From: Agrostemma githago
Taxonomy: Eukaryota > Streptophyta > Magnoliopsida > Caryophyllales > Caryophyllaceae
Assembly: GCA_958450325.1 (NCBI GenBank)
Contig: OY288247.1
Span: 56,423,701 to 56,487,700, forward strand
Reading direction: 5' to 3'
DNA: 64,000 nucleotides
The notes below the pieces were generated by a model that saw only the letters and a list, made by a program, of their open reading frames with translations, ran no database searches and was not told the origin of the DNA. The position numbers were made by a program, and so were the translations under genes. Positions 48,020-60,307 of the stretch are shown piece by piece (within the stretch, counting starts at the first letter, position 1; the number at the start of each line of letters is the position of its first letter).

Positions 48020-48362
48020 TAAGAACTATTAAAATTATGGTTTAAGCAAAAGTTCATCTACTTGAAGTTATTTTGGAATATGGAATAATGCAAATTCATG
48101 CATTTTGTGTTTCAAAGACACACTTATGAAGTACTCTGAAAAAAGGAGGAGATTTTTTGGAAGCATTGATGAAGATGTTATGTAAAGATTCTATTTTCAA
48201 TTTTGGTGTGTTTTATGACACATTTGTTTTTTCCTTTAAAGGATTTGATTTCAAAAAGATTTGAGTGTAATAATATTACACATCCTGTTATATATTCGTA
48301 GTTGCACTGTTAAATATTCGTTGTACTTTTTTTAGTTTGTTGTTTTTTTCCCGCACCTTGCT

Positions 48363-48370
48363 TATAAAAG
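48363..48370 (+). promoter_or_regulatory. EPRV pregenomic RNA TATA box
   Basis: TATAAAAG sits about 340 bp after the end of the second ORF, followed by a pyrimidine-rich TTCTCGGTCTCTCTTTCTTTC stretch near 48413. This is the usual place of the caulimovirid full-length transcript promoter. Confidence 0.7.
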
Positions 48371-48455
48371 GATGCGTTTTTATGTGTTTAAGGCAGAGTC
48401 TTTCCTAGCCTTCTCGGTCTCTCTTTCTTTCAGTTTTAAAAAATCTCTCCTTATC

Positions 48456-48461
48456 AATAAA
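48456..48461 (+). terminator. EPRV polyadenylation signal
   Basis: AATAAA lies 86 bp downstream of the TATA box end. In caulimovirids the signal is just behind the transcription start, so it is ignored on the first pass and used on the second. Confidence 0.6.
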
Positions 48462-48885
48462 AGTTTACTAAGTGTTCTTCATCTTCTGATAACAATTTAA
48501 GTTTGTAAGTTATTTTAATTTTAATTTTAATTTATTCATATTTTATTTATTGTTAGGATAAGCGTTATAGGCTAACTCCTTTGTTGAATTATGTCTTGAC
48601 TTGATTAAACTAACTATTGGACCATGGTTAGGTTTTCAACTAACTGGTTTTTATTACTTATCAACATAAATGAAGAGGGTTTAGTGAGGGTACATATTGT
48701 GTTAAGTTTGAATTGGCGTTAGGGACCTTTGAGGGAAGCATCGTTGCCATATGCCTAGTAGGCGCCGACTTTTGCTGTCCCCGGTTGGTTTAATTTGCCT
48801 ATTCACAGTTCAAACTTAACATATTTTATGGTAAAATCTCAATCACTTGTAATACTACCTTTCTTATTATGTTTTTAAGTCAGTA
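48462..48885 (+). other. EPRV leader region with terminal redundancy (right copy)
   Basis: This non-coding leader of the pregenomic RNA ends with the 53-bp repeat (48833-48885) of the left terminus. A (TA)n tract follows directly. Confidence 0.75.
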
Positions 48886-51292
48886 TATATATATATAGAG
48901 AGAGTGAGAGAGAGAGAGGCTCTTATGAGTCCTTCTCTATATATGAGTCCCTAAGTCCTCATCTCATCCATTCAATGGATGAGAATGGATTGACAAGATG
49001 CATCCTAATATTTGCATTAAAAAAAGGGAGGAGATACTGTTTCCTAAAATAACTCCCATAATTTTAGGAAACAATAACATCACGTTCATTCACCTCCATG
49101 TTCATCAAAACCTAAAAAAAACTTCCAATATCACGTTCATTCATTCAAATTTGTGCTCGAAATCCCGTTACTATGGATTCAATGATCGTGACATCTTCAT
49201 CAACTGTTGATAATCAATTCATCGACTATAACAATGGTGAGTTTCGTTATTACTTTCATGTTTTGCGCCAATTTTTATTCATCATCTTGACTAATTTGCG
49301 TCAATTTGCTTTCATGTTTTTCGTCGAATTTCATGTCGATATTGCTTTCCTGGTCATTTCATTCACCATAGATTCATATCTGGTTCATTGCTCTCTTGTT
49401 AGTATAGATTCCAAATTTTTATATTTGTTAAAAGGTGGAATTTTATTCATTTGATTATTCACAGATTCATATCAATGGTCCATTACTCTCGTGTTATTGT
49501 TTTGTTTATTTTTTAGGATTTTCTCAAGTTTCACTGATACTATTGTTTTGTTTTCTATTGAAGCAGACACGGCGTTGAAGTAACATACGTTCTGAGTTAC
49601 AGTAACACCTAATTTTAATTAGAGTAACACAAAAATGTAACACAAAAAGGTCTAAGCATTATATGAATTTTACGCACGAACAAATATATGGAGTTATTGT
49701 AATGCACATACTGTGTTACTTTAAAATACACAATCTGTTATTTTAATGCCTAACCCCTGTTATTTTAATGCACATAATGTTAACTGAATCTTGTGTTACT
49801 TTAACGCACTTCATTTGTTACTTTAGTTCTTTTCATCTATTACAGTAATGCATTGGAGTGACAAAAAGGATTTAGAAATTAGAATACCGCCATATAAAAA
49901 AAATAAGATATTGCTTCCTATAATTATGGGACGTGATTGACTTCAAAATAGGAAACAATATCAAAGAATATCACCTTCATTCAAAGAAAGATATTGCGTC
50001 ATACACTCATTTCTGATCATTTTATATGAATTTTTTGCACTAACCTATACCTGGTGTTATTTTAATGAACATTATCTGTTACTTTAATTCACACTATCTG
50101 TTACTTTAATGTCTGACCTCTGTTACTTTATACCTGGTTTATAAGCATCATCTGTTAATTGAATCCAGTGTTACTTCAATGCACTTCATCTGTTACTTTA
50201 ATTCTTGTCATCTGTTACTTTAATCCATATTTCAAGTTCTGATTGTTTCTTTTTCGCCACGTTTACTGACACTATTATTATTTTTCAGTAGACGCAAAAG
50301 CACATGTATGGTGTAGGGATGTGGGTGAGAGTTTCCTCCATACATAGGGCAGATCTTCAAGGACGTGGATGAGTCAGTAAACTTCTATAAAATCTACGCA
50401 TTGGCTTGTGGATTCGATGTGAGGAGGTACACAACGAAAAGATGGCGCGGTGGTTAGATTAAATCAAAGCTTCTGACGATGATGATGATGAAGAAGAAGA
50501 AGACGAGGAGGATAAAGAAGCAGAATTCTAAGTAGGATAGTATATTGTTAGAGTAACATACATTATTCGTTAGAGTAACATACTTAATGAGTTACAGTAA
50601 CACAGATTATGAGTAAAAGGTGTGAAACATTGGAATTGTAATGAAGTTGATTCAGTTGGAACTCCTGTACCAATTTATTGATGTAAAATGAGTTAGAATA
50701 ACACACATTATGCATTAGAATAACACACATTATGCGTTAGAGTAACATACGTAATGAGTTACAGTAATCCAATTTATGAGTATAATTTGATTACCAATAT
50801 CAAGTTCTAAGAGTAACAGGTGTGAAAAATTGGAATTATAATGGAGTTTTATAATTTTTGTTTTGGAGTATCCTTAATAGAAACATACATTTTGCAACGT
50901 ACTGTTTTTGTAAGACACTATTATGTAACTTAACATATTTTATGAGTTAAAGTAACACAATTCATGAATTAGAGTAACACATTGTATGAGTTAGAGTAAC
51001 ATGGCCGTAGCGAAATGATGATTTTTTTTGGTGAAAATGAAAATGAAACGATGCACTTGGTGTATGATAGAAAGATGCAGTTAAGAATTTGATGGGAGAG
51101 AGAAGATTTGCATTAAGATAATTAAGGAGGAGAGAGAAAAAAATAAAATATTTACCAAGATTTAGTTAGTTATTTCCTTAATTGACAAAACAATCTTAAC
51201 CCTTAATCTATCACTAATTTAAGGGTTGAGATGAGGACTAACGGACTCATTTATGATAAGTGGACTCACTTGATCCTTTCTCTCTCTCTCTC

Positions 51293-51310
<18 letters not shown>
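48886..51310. mobile_element. Second (TA)n-bounded inverted-end element with internal repeats
   Basis: The left boundary is (TA)n(GA)n at about 48885-48921 and the right boundary (CT)n(TA)n at about 51280-51307. Inside them the ends are imperfect inverted repeats: GAGTCCCTAAGTCCTCATCTC at 48944 against GAGATGAGGACTAACGGACTC at 51228. The interior carries many short copies of GTTACTTTAATGCAC-like sequence in the left part and GAGTTAGAGTAACACA-like sequence in the right part, the same motif in reverse. No coding capacity is visible. The superfamily is not clear. Confidence 0.55.
49590..51010. repeat. Interspersed GTTACT(T)TAA / TTA(G)AGTAAC repeat field
   Basis: More than twenty copies of a GTTAC-containing motif lie here. 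The forward form (TGTTACTTTAATGCAC) dominates 49725-50230. The reverse form (GTTAGAGTAACACA) dominates 50545-51000 and also occurs at 49595-49645. Spacing is irregular, about 20-40 bp. Confidence 0.7.
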
Positions 51311-51342
<32 letters not shown>

Positions 51343-51358
51343 CGTGTGCGTGTGTGTG
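51308..51358. repeat. (TG)n microsatellite
   Basis: A (TG)n tract with a few C and T interruptions separates the (TA)n end from the Tat-like LTR. Confidence 0.9.
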
Positions 51359-52309
51359 GACATGACATAGGTCCACCCCGACGCGGCCACGCGTGGGTTT
51401 GGGGAGGCAAATGAATCTTATGTGAGATGGTTCTCGGGTTGAAATTTAAATCGAATTAGGAGTCGCCACCGAACTTTGTGGGAGTTCGGGCCCATTCGAA
51501 CCCACTCTATATCTTGGTGGGCCGTGCACAAAGTACGACCCATTTGGATTTCAGAGTTTATTGGGTTCATCCTGTTGCATTGCAATACCGATACCGACAT
51601 TATCGGTTACCGTGTATTGAATGACTCTCGTGCGCCAATGGTTTCGGGCATCCGGAAACCATGGTTATGAGTAAGGGGTGAGGGTACGTGTTGGAAAGCC
51701 CACAAAGGACACCCAACCCCGCCCGCACTTTAGCGGCCTCTACTAAGATATTGTTTGATGTTTTAATACGAGCATTAGTAATTTGGTCAAATGGTATGCA
51801 AACAGCGTTTTGACTAAACATGTGAATTATGTTTGATCTACGTCGTTTAATGCATCTAAACTAACGTCGAAGTAATTTTAGCATGTGAGGTTCGTTCTAG
51901 TATAATAAAACAAACAACGAAAACAAAACTTAAAACAAAAGATTACAGATGCGCGGGTGGAATACAACCCGAAAAATACAATACAACAAGCGAAACAAAA
52001 TAAATATAATAAACGATAACATAACTATAAGTAAACTATAATATTAGCGAATTATGCGGTGGATGGCTTTAAAAAGGAGTGAATCACGTGATGGACTTGA
52101 CCCCTGATGACCGAAGTCGTAAAAAATAGTTTTATCGGAGTTTTAGAAATGACGTTGTAAATCGAATTAGAACGAGATGATTCCCTCTGCGTCGTAATGT
52201 CGTATCGGTCTTTTCGGACCATGTGACAATTATTTCGGCTTCAACGGGTTCGTATTAATATTGTTTATCGATTAATTCTTTTAGACGGAACGCGTAGTAC
52301 CTTTCAGGT

Positions 52310-52425
52310 AGCCGGGTGACCCGCGTGTCTCCCGGGCGCGCGACTCGCATGCCTCTTGCGTGACGCGCATAAGCGCGCGATTCCCATGTCTCCCGCGCGA
52401 CTCGCATGGAGGGCTGGAACCGCCT
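52310..52425. repeat. GC-rich CGCGCGACTCGCATG block
   Basis: A short GC-rich island in AT-rich sequence with repeated CGCGACTCGCATG and GCGCGCGA motifs (about three partial copies). The motif repeats imperfectly with alternating CGCG stretches. Confidence 0.6.
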
Positions 52426-53792
52426 TATTGATTAATTCCTTTAGACACAATATTCAACTATGGAGTCGATATTGCATCTTATGAATAAACGTCTTTTAAT
52501 TGTTTGATTAGAGCGAAAGTCGATTCCCTCCGCGTCACGACATCGTTATTAATCATTTCTGATTATGTGATGTTCGATTTGCATCAACAGGTTTCATTTT
52601 AACTTGGAAAAAAGGAATCGAGTATGTTTAAAGAGAAATATTCGCGATCCCATCACGCCCTTGAGTGTTTAGGGCGGGGTTCCTCGAGAGGGCTCTACCA
52701 CTGTTACAACTCGTAAAGGGATTAGAAAGGTCTTATACGAAGTTCATCCTTAAACGTATTCGAATCGAGATAGTTTTAAAAAATCGATATATGCGCGATG
52801 TTGATGATGATAAAAATACTAGTGACGAAATAAAATAAAAATAAAAAACAAAAAAAGGAAGTAGAAAACAAGATGGAAAAGAGAGAAAGAAGAGAATCGG
52901 GATTTTAAACACCCTCAACCTACATGCTTAATTATCTCAAAAAAAAACTCGTATAGTAGTGGCTTAGACACGGGAGCGTCAAGATGTGTATAGGAGAGTT
53001 ATGGTGTGTATAATTGGGAAGAGATTTGACGAGTTTTGCTCTCGGGTTTCCTAAAGGATTTCTAGAGGAAAGGTTGGGGTTGTAAAAGTATAGGATTGCT
53101 GAAATTTTTATTTGAAAAGTTGTATGATGGCTGAAAAAAAAGTTGTGAATTGTGTTGAGGGGGATGGGGTAATTATAGGAAAAGTACCCGGTTTTGGATA
53201 GATTTTAGGAAATAAATCCTATTCTAAATTGAAGAGGTTTGGTTGTCGGATTCTGTTCATGCAACTGATTTTTATGGTTTTTTATTTTGAATTGGACTCT
53301 CGAAATTGGCATGGCTGTTTTTTTATGTCTTGGAAACGACTTTGACCGAGGTTTGACCCGGTCGCTAAAAGACAGTTTTATTTCCGGTGTCGGTTTTGAC
53401 CCAAATTAGTCCTATTTGATTGAAAAGGACCCACTGGGCCTGAATTTAAGGTTAGTTTTGTGTTATTCGTACTCCGTAAAAAGCCCAAGCCAAATACTAA
53501 CGATTTCAAGTCCATATTCGAGTATGCTAAAGCACGTTCGCGTCCGATCATCATCGGGTGTTTTTTGGAAACTGCTATAGACACCTAGCAGCCAAATGTG
53601 GGTGTCTAAAGAGCCTCCACTCTAAGTGAGGCTTGGACAAGGCAAAAGTCAGAGTAGATACCAGGCCAATCGAGGATTAAGACCTGGCAGACTTCCGGTC
53701 GGGTCGTTTATAGTCCGTTTGACTTGCGTGAAAGGCTTGCCAGCCATAAGATCGAAATCATACCTGAGTTTTGTTATTTGGGATAGCTCCAT

Positions 53793-54165
53793 GGGGACTT
53801 GTTTTTGAAGCCTTGGGTGTATCTATATGCGGATACATCCCTTCTTGGAGCTGCGCGGGGACTTGCCTCTAAAGCCCTGGGTGTACCTGTTTGCAGACAC
53901 ATCTCGTCTCGAAACTATGCGGGAGCTTGTTTCTGAAGCCCTGGGTGTATCTGTTTGCAGACATATCCCATCTCGGAACTACGCGGGAGCTTGTTTCTGA
54001 AGCCCTAAGTGTATCTGTTTGCAGACACATCCCATCTCAGAACTACGCGGGAGCTTGTTTCTGAAGCCCTGGGTGTATCTGTTTGCAGACACATCCCATC
54101 TCGAAACTGCGCGGGAGCTTGCTTCTGAAGCTCTGGGTGTATCTGTTTGCAGATACATCTCAATT
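53793..54165. repeat. 64-bp tandem array, about 5.8 copies
   Basis: Units start at 53793, 53857, 53921, 53985, 54049 and 54113, exactly 64 bp apart. Each holds GGGAGCTTGTTTCTGAAGC, a GTGTATCTGTTTGCAGACAC block and CATCTCGGAACTACGC. The first two copies are the most diverged. Confidence 0.95.
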
Positions 54166-55558
54166 TGCATGTGACACTTTAAGTGAAACTACGTCTCACG
54201 CTGGGGAGATAAACACTTGACATTCCGTTGGGAAGCACAAGCTGGTACCTGAAATGTTAGATATATAGGCAGAAATAGCAAATATAGCAGATAGAGAATG
54301 TAATTAGCATATATAGACTGACTTGCGCTGGGGAAAATGATTTTTGCTTCGTTTTGAAATCGAAGTCCTGAAAGCAACTTACGTGCTAGAAGATAGGTTT
54401 TCAAAATTGAAAGGGGTAGAAAAGAAATTTGCAGCTTAAATATACTGAAATTTGACCTTGTCGAAAAGGATTTTCTCAAACGGCTATGTTTTGCAAATTT
54501 CAAAGCAAGAATTTGAAAAGAGAGGCCTACCGACAGACTCTACTCTGGACGCGACAGGACGAGTTGACAGACATGAACTGGAAGAGTTTATTTGCATTCT
54601 CAAAGTGGGTGTCACTTCGAGTCCCTGACAGATTCATGTCTTCGACTAAGCCGAGTACTAGGACATTTTATAGAAAGGAGGCTATTTTTGAAAATCTTTT
54701 GGATTACGTGAGTGGATGGAGGTCTTCTGCCTAAGAGAAGCCCCACAGGACGACAAAGCTAACTGTTGAGAACATGACAGTGTCGTGACAGGAATGACGA
54801 TGGTGCTTTTGAATTTGTGTCAATGTGGTTGGTTGTGCCCTTGTTAAAAGGCTGCCTACGTATTCACGTGTAGTGAAATCAAACCAAGCCGTAGTTCAGT
54901 GGATTGAAAGATATATTATGATGTCTAGTTTATTAGGGCTTCATGTGTAACTAGCCATAGCGACGGTGTAGGCTAGGTGCATTCCCAATGATGTCTCGAT
55001 CAAAGGGCTAGAATAGTTAGGATGTTGACTCTGTGAGTGTGAGCATTCTCCGGGGTAGCCCCTAGAGGTGGTGTGAACTATTTGGGCATGTTCTATGCCG
55101 ACCGCAGGTTGAGTTCTATGTTTGGGGCTGGTAACTGGTTTGGATGTTTTTGGAAATGTGAACCTAGGTCGTAAGTGGCTTTGATGATTTGAAATTTGGA
55201 GCTCAATTTTGTGGAGCTAAGGCTTCGAGGGTAGGGTATTGCAATGTGGTAGGAAAGGGGGAAGTCGAGTAAAAATGACTCGGACTTCGATTGGGCAGGT
55301 TTGATAATGCGGGATCTGATTTCCATATCTGGCCCTAATGGTTAGGGTGTATCCTATGGACCTTGAATCCTCAAAAATTCCGGGTTGTCTCTTAGCATAG
55401 GTCTCGGGAAGGTCTTGAGGGTGGTAAAGTGGGAAGGCTAAATGTGGTGTTAGCTGACCAGCTTAATTGTTTCTTCCCTATGGTATGGGGATCGATAATT
55501 TTTGAGTTGACCGTATCCCGGTCAATGGACTTTCACTTGAGTTGACCGCTAAACGTGG

Positions 55559-55650
55559 TCATGGTTTTTTGAATTTTTTGTTGGTTGACCTCTTAGCCCC
55601 GGTCATGGTTTTTTGAATTTTTTGTTGGTTGACCTCTTAGCCCCGGTCAT
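55559..55650. repeat. 44-bp tandem duplication
   Basis: The unit ATGGTTTTTTGAATTTTTTG, followed by TTGGTTGACCTCTTAGCCCC, is present twice with no visible difference. Diverged partial copies of the GTTGACCG...CCCCGGTCA core lie on both sides (55505-55720). Confidence 0.85.
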
Positions 55651-55998
55651 GGGATTCTTTATTTGTGTTGACCGTGCCCCGGTCAAGGGATTGACCGTGC
55701 CTGGTCGAGGGATGTTGAGAATTCTTTTTGATCATGGCCAACTCCTTTGTTTTGGCCTTTTCCTTTTTTTCTTGGACTTCTGATTTTTTTGTCCAGCTCT
55801 TTTTTCTTTTTTTCGTTTTTTTGTTGGTTAGACTAACACTTAAGGTAGGGATTGGTCGGTCTTATTGGAAGGGTGTTTATTGTGGGAAATGGGCTTGCCT
55901 CCCGTCTTGAACCTAAACTAGGAGACTACTCAGATTTGTCATAGGATTTTTTTTTTTGGTAAAAGGTAAGTACATTAATTAATCACAAAATATACAAA

Positions 55999-58900
55999 TC
56001 AAAGAATTTGGCTTAAGTAAGCCAAATCCTTAGAGTTCATTTTGCCCTTCTGAATATTTCTAAAGTACATACGAAGTTCATCTATAGCATATTTTCCTAC
56101 TACTTCTGGTCTCAGGATCTCATTCTCGGTTCTTGCCCGGTTCCTCTGGTGCCAAATATGATAAACAACTGCATTTAGAACTCCGTTAACGATCGCTCTT
56201 TTCATTTTAGACCCCCTCAGCGTCAATCTCCACTGGTTGTCAATGTTAGGCCTCAATTTCATTCGTATCCATTCCTCCATGATACTTAGTATTCTCCTAC
56301 TGTACGTGCACTGACAGAAGAGGTGTTCATTATCTTCCGTATGGCTATCGCAAATACAGCAAAGGTCGTCAGTCACCAGATTTAGCTGCCTCAATTTATG
56401 CTTATTATTCATAGCTTTGTGTTGATACATCCAAGCCATCAACCTATGTTTAGGGATCGTCCATTTATTCCATACCAAATTGTGCTAATCGACTTCATTC
56501 TCCTTGTCTCGAAGCCACTCATAACACTTTGCCACGGAGTATTTGTTCGTTCCCTGTACATTCCATCCATTTGCCACAAGAGCCGGTTGAATATGATCTT
56601 TAGTTTGGCATATCTTCCTCCACGCCCAGCTAGAATTCTGTCCAGGCGCGTAGGACTGCCAATCCGCATCAGCTATGTATAGGTGATGCACCCATAATTT
56701 TGTAGGATGTGTTGCAACCCACCAAGTGAGCTTACCCACCGCAGCCCTGTTCCACATTTTGCTTTGAATAATCCCTAGTCCTCCTTTATATGGTGTGCAG
56801 ATCTTACGCCATGAAACCAACGGGACCCTGCTGTAATTTACACCTCCTTCCCAAAGAAAGGTTCTACAAATCCCTTCATTTGCTTGATAATACCCATGGG
56901 AATGACGAAGATGTTTGCCCAGTAGTTGTACAATGTACTAAATACTGATTTAATGAGCACTAATCTTCCGGCATAGTTCAATTTTCTTGCCCACAGTCTC
57001 CTTATTCTATCCGTAACCTTGTTTACCAGCGGAAGGCAGTCAATGATCGATAATCTAGATGCTTTAATAGGGACACCCAAATATCGAAATGAAAGTTTTC
57101 CTTCCTGGCAGCCTGATACTTCAATAATATCCTTTTTGACCTGATCCTTCATACCGCTAAAATAAACATTGGACTTGCCTCTACTGAGCTTTAAACCGGA
57201 TGCCTTAGAGAAAGTCGCGAAGTTTCGTAAAAGTACCATGACGGACTGTATATCTCCCTTGCTAAATAATAATAAGTCATCTGCAAACATTAGACTTGAT
57301 AGCTTCAAAGCCTTACACATTGGAAGGAATTTAAACCCCATTGATGAAGTAGTATGTTTCAATATCCGAGTTAGATACTCCATGCATATCGTAAACAAGA
57401 CTGGAGATAAAGGGTCTCCTTGTCTCAAGCCTCGCTTTCCATGAAAAAAACCAAACGATTCTCCATTCTGGCTGAGCGAGTAACTCGCCGTGGTAACACA
57501 TTGCATTATCAAATCAATAAATTGAGAGGAAAGTTGCAGACCTTTCAGCATTTGATGTAGGAATCCCCATTCAATTGAGTCATACGCCTTTTGTAGGTCC
57601 AATTTGAACATACATCTGGCCAAGATATTCTGTCTAGAATAAAGTCTGACTAAATCTTGACAAATTGGAATATTCTCGACGATGCTTCTTCCTTTGATAA
57701 ACCCACCTTGGACAGGAGAAATAATATCCGGAAGTACTTTCGCCAATCTAGAACATAACAACTTGGATATGCATTTATATGTTATGTTACAGCATGCTAT
57801 TGGTCGAAACTGAAGTACAGTAGCAGGCCTCTCAACTTTTGGAATCAAAGTAATGTTCGTTGTGTTCACCTGCTTTAACAATTTGCCCGCCTCAAAGAAA
57901 TCTTTTATTGCAGCGCATATATCATCCCCAATAATGTGCCAACTATCTTTGAAGAATTTGCTCGAGAACCCATCTGGTCCCGGGGCCTTATCATTTGGAA
58001 TAGCAAAAATAGTTGTCTTTATCTCATCATTCGTGACAGGCTCAATCAAAAGTTCTGATAATTCAGCTGTACATTTAGGTCCAAGATCCAGAATTTGCTT
58101 ATGTACCGGACTGGTGCTGTTCTGTGAACCCACCAGTTCCTGGTAGAAACTCACAAACGCTTCCTGGATGTCCTATCTATCGGTACAGATTCTCCCTTTA
58201 TGATCCTCTATCTTCACAACTGAGTTTTTGGTCCTGCGTGCTTTAATCGCACCATGAAAGAATGTTGTGTTACTATCCCCTCCAGATAACCAATGTGATT
58301 TGGCCTTTTGCTTCAAGTATAATGCTCTTGCCTCATCAAGAAAACGAAACTGAGTCTGCTTACACCTTTCTGCTCTAATTAAATCCTCGTCACCCGGCTG
58401 AATAATCAATTTTCTCTGTAATTCATACAGTTCAGTTTGCATCAAGTCTGCCTGATGTTCTATATTTGAAAAATGTTTCTTGTTCAGCTTCTTTAAGGGC
58501 ATCTTAAGTCTCCTCAATTTAGAAGTTATCTTGAAGCGTGCCTTCAACTGGCTCCTCCCACGACTTCCTAATCACCTCTTCAAATTGCGGAGCAAGAGTC
58601 CACATATTAAAGTACTTAAAGCTTCTTCGCCTCTCCTGTCTCATCATATTTTCAGATATAATGCACGGCGTGTGATCAAAAAGTCCTTCTGGTAAATAGT
58701 TTGCTTTATGATGAGGGAAGATCTGCATCCATTCTTGATTGACTAATACTTTATCGAGCCTACTATATACACACGTTTCAGGCGGCTGCTTATTATTCCA
58801 CGTATAAAATGAGCCAACAGCTTAACAGTCCAGAACTTGACAAATATCAATACAGTTCTGAAATGGAACTGCTTCAGCCATTGTGAAACCACCCCCAAGT

Positions 58901-59347
58901 CTCTCTTCCGGTACTAAAATACAATTGAAATCTCCACAAATACACCAAGGACCCAAGTACTTTCTTGCAATATCAATCAAATTCTGCCACACCGTTTCTC
59001 TATCATCCAATCTATTGTGGGCGTAAACAAATGTTACCATATATTCAGCCCCTGACTGTATCTCAGTAACATAGACGTTTATCAACTGATCAGTGTATCT
59101 CTCCACCCTTAAGACACATTGGTTTGGGTCCCAAAATACCCAAATATGCCCCCCTTCATGCGTATGGATATTTGTGGTCACACTCCATTCACCAAAGCCA
59201 TTTCTCAACACATTATTCTGATTCTCTTTTTATTTTGGTTTCCAGTAAACTAAACAAACCTACATTATTAGCTCTCAAAAATGAATAAACTTCTTTTTGT
59301 TTTCTACCTCGATTCAAACCCCTTACATTCCAGAATCCAATATTCAT
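55999..59347 (-). pseudogene. LINE ORF2: endonuclease, reverse transcriptase, zf-RVT
   Basis: ORF2 starts near ATG 59347 with NIGFWNVRGLNRGRK, the N-terminus of the apurinic-type endonuclease, and continues with GDFNCIL near 58935. A TAA at about 59222, a TAA near 58820 and a frameshift near 58540 break it. RT (58154-56838) has NDKAPGPDGFSSKFFK, LIPKVERP, FRPIACCN, GFIKGRS, KLDLQKAYDS, GLRQGDPLSPVLF and catalytic FADD at 57276-57287. After frame changes near 56830 and 56480, the C-terminal zf-RVT domain has CCICDSHTEDNEHLFCQC at about 56310-56365. It would nick target DNA and copy LINE RNA in place. Confidence 0.93.
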
Positions 59348-59524
59348 TAAATACTTGGATCAAGAGAGTTGCCCTTCACTTCCCTTCCATTTTCTTCCTC
59401 AATCATTTTGACCTTTTCAGCATATGACGAACTTGCTGCCATAACCAGTTCTGATTTTTTTTTGTATCTGATCCCTTTTTTTGATTGCCAGCAATTTGGC
59501 CTCCCCAGGTGTTGGGAATTCATC

Positions 59525-60307
59525 CTACTGGTTTGAACTCTGAGAAACTGGGACAGATATCATGTTCCCTTCCTTCATTTGCACCTGAACAGCTGCATTT
59601 CCTTTCCCCACAGATGTACTGTCCTTCTGTATATTCTGTACTGGCACTTGAGTTTTCTTTTCTCGCCATACAGTCTTTTGAATCTTGACATTTTGGTTGT
59701 TCCTACACTCCCCAGACTCATGACCCATTCTTTTGCATTTGCCACAAATGGTAGGCTTCCAGTCATACTCTACCTCGAAACTCAGGATATCTCCTTTCTC
59801 ATCCATAAACTGAATATTCTTAGGCAGCTGTTGACCTACCCTCAATTTCCACCAACACCCTCGCGAATCCCAGTCTAGTACGCTGTGATGTTGGTTCATC
59901 TGGTTTCACCACGTTACCCACCAAACCTGCTATCTTCTCCAGGCTCTTACCCCAAAATTTCAAAGGTAAATGTTGGATTTTAATCCATGATGGGAGAATA
60001 TCAACATCTTCCTTTTCCAGTTTTATATCCGGGTGCCATGCCTTGATCACGACAGGTTTGTTATCAAACATAGTATACCCTCCATTCAACACCTCTTGTT
60101 GCATCGGCTCAATTTCAAACCGTACAACGAATACTCCATTAGGCATGAATGAGATTTTTGAAATCTTCTAAAGTCTCCAAATTCTCCTGATAAATCCATC
60201 TAGTACTTGCCATGGGGGATTAGGCGCCCCTGCAACAAATCCATAAATGGCGCTCTTCCAAAACTGTATTTCCTCTTCCACATCCTCTTTCTCAAATCTT
60301 AGCATAG
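59525..60307 (-). pseudogene. LINE ORF1, 3' part (DUF4283-like domain and zinc knuckle)
   Basis: On the minus strand the region resumes after the nested LTR with FEKEDVEEEIQFWKSAIYGF. It has an in-frame TAG near 60172 and then MPNGVFVVRFE at 60146. A DUF4283-like fold covers about 60300-59890 (DILPSWIKIQHLPLKFWG). The frame shifts near 59840-59860, and a CX2CX4HX4C-type knuckle CGKCKRMGHESGEC lies at 59705-59746. ORF1 ends at 59525. The protein would bind LINE RNA. Confidence 0.85.

Larger units (their letters stand above)
1884..48885 (+). mobile_element. Endogenous pararetrovirus (florendovirus-like), interrupted by two large insertions
   Basis: The virus-derived pieces are 1884-4754, 17215-17524 and 44109-48885, about 7.9 kb without later insertions, which is full-length scale for a caulimovirid. 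Order: tRNA-Met primer site, movement protein, coat-protein region with CCHC knuckle, aspartic protease, RT, RNase H, second ORF, TATA box and AATAAA. There is no integrase, as expected for Caulimoviridae. The segment 1893-1945 recurs at 48833-48885 with two mismatches, giving a short terminal redundancy just upstream of the primer site. Both ends abut (TA)n tracts, a setting described for endogenous florendoviruses. Many stops and frameshifts make this a dead copy. The genus call is an inference; RT phylogeny would decide. Confidence 0.85.

Noticed and set aside
57169..58146. Plus-strand frames of 91 and 97 codons
   Set aside because: They are antisense to the LINE reverse transcriptase.
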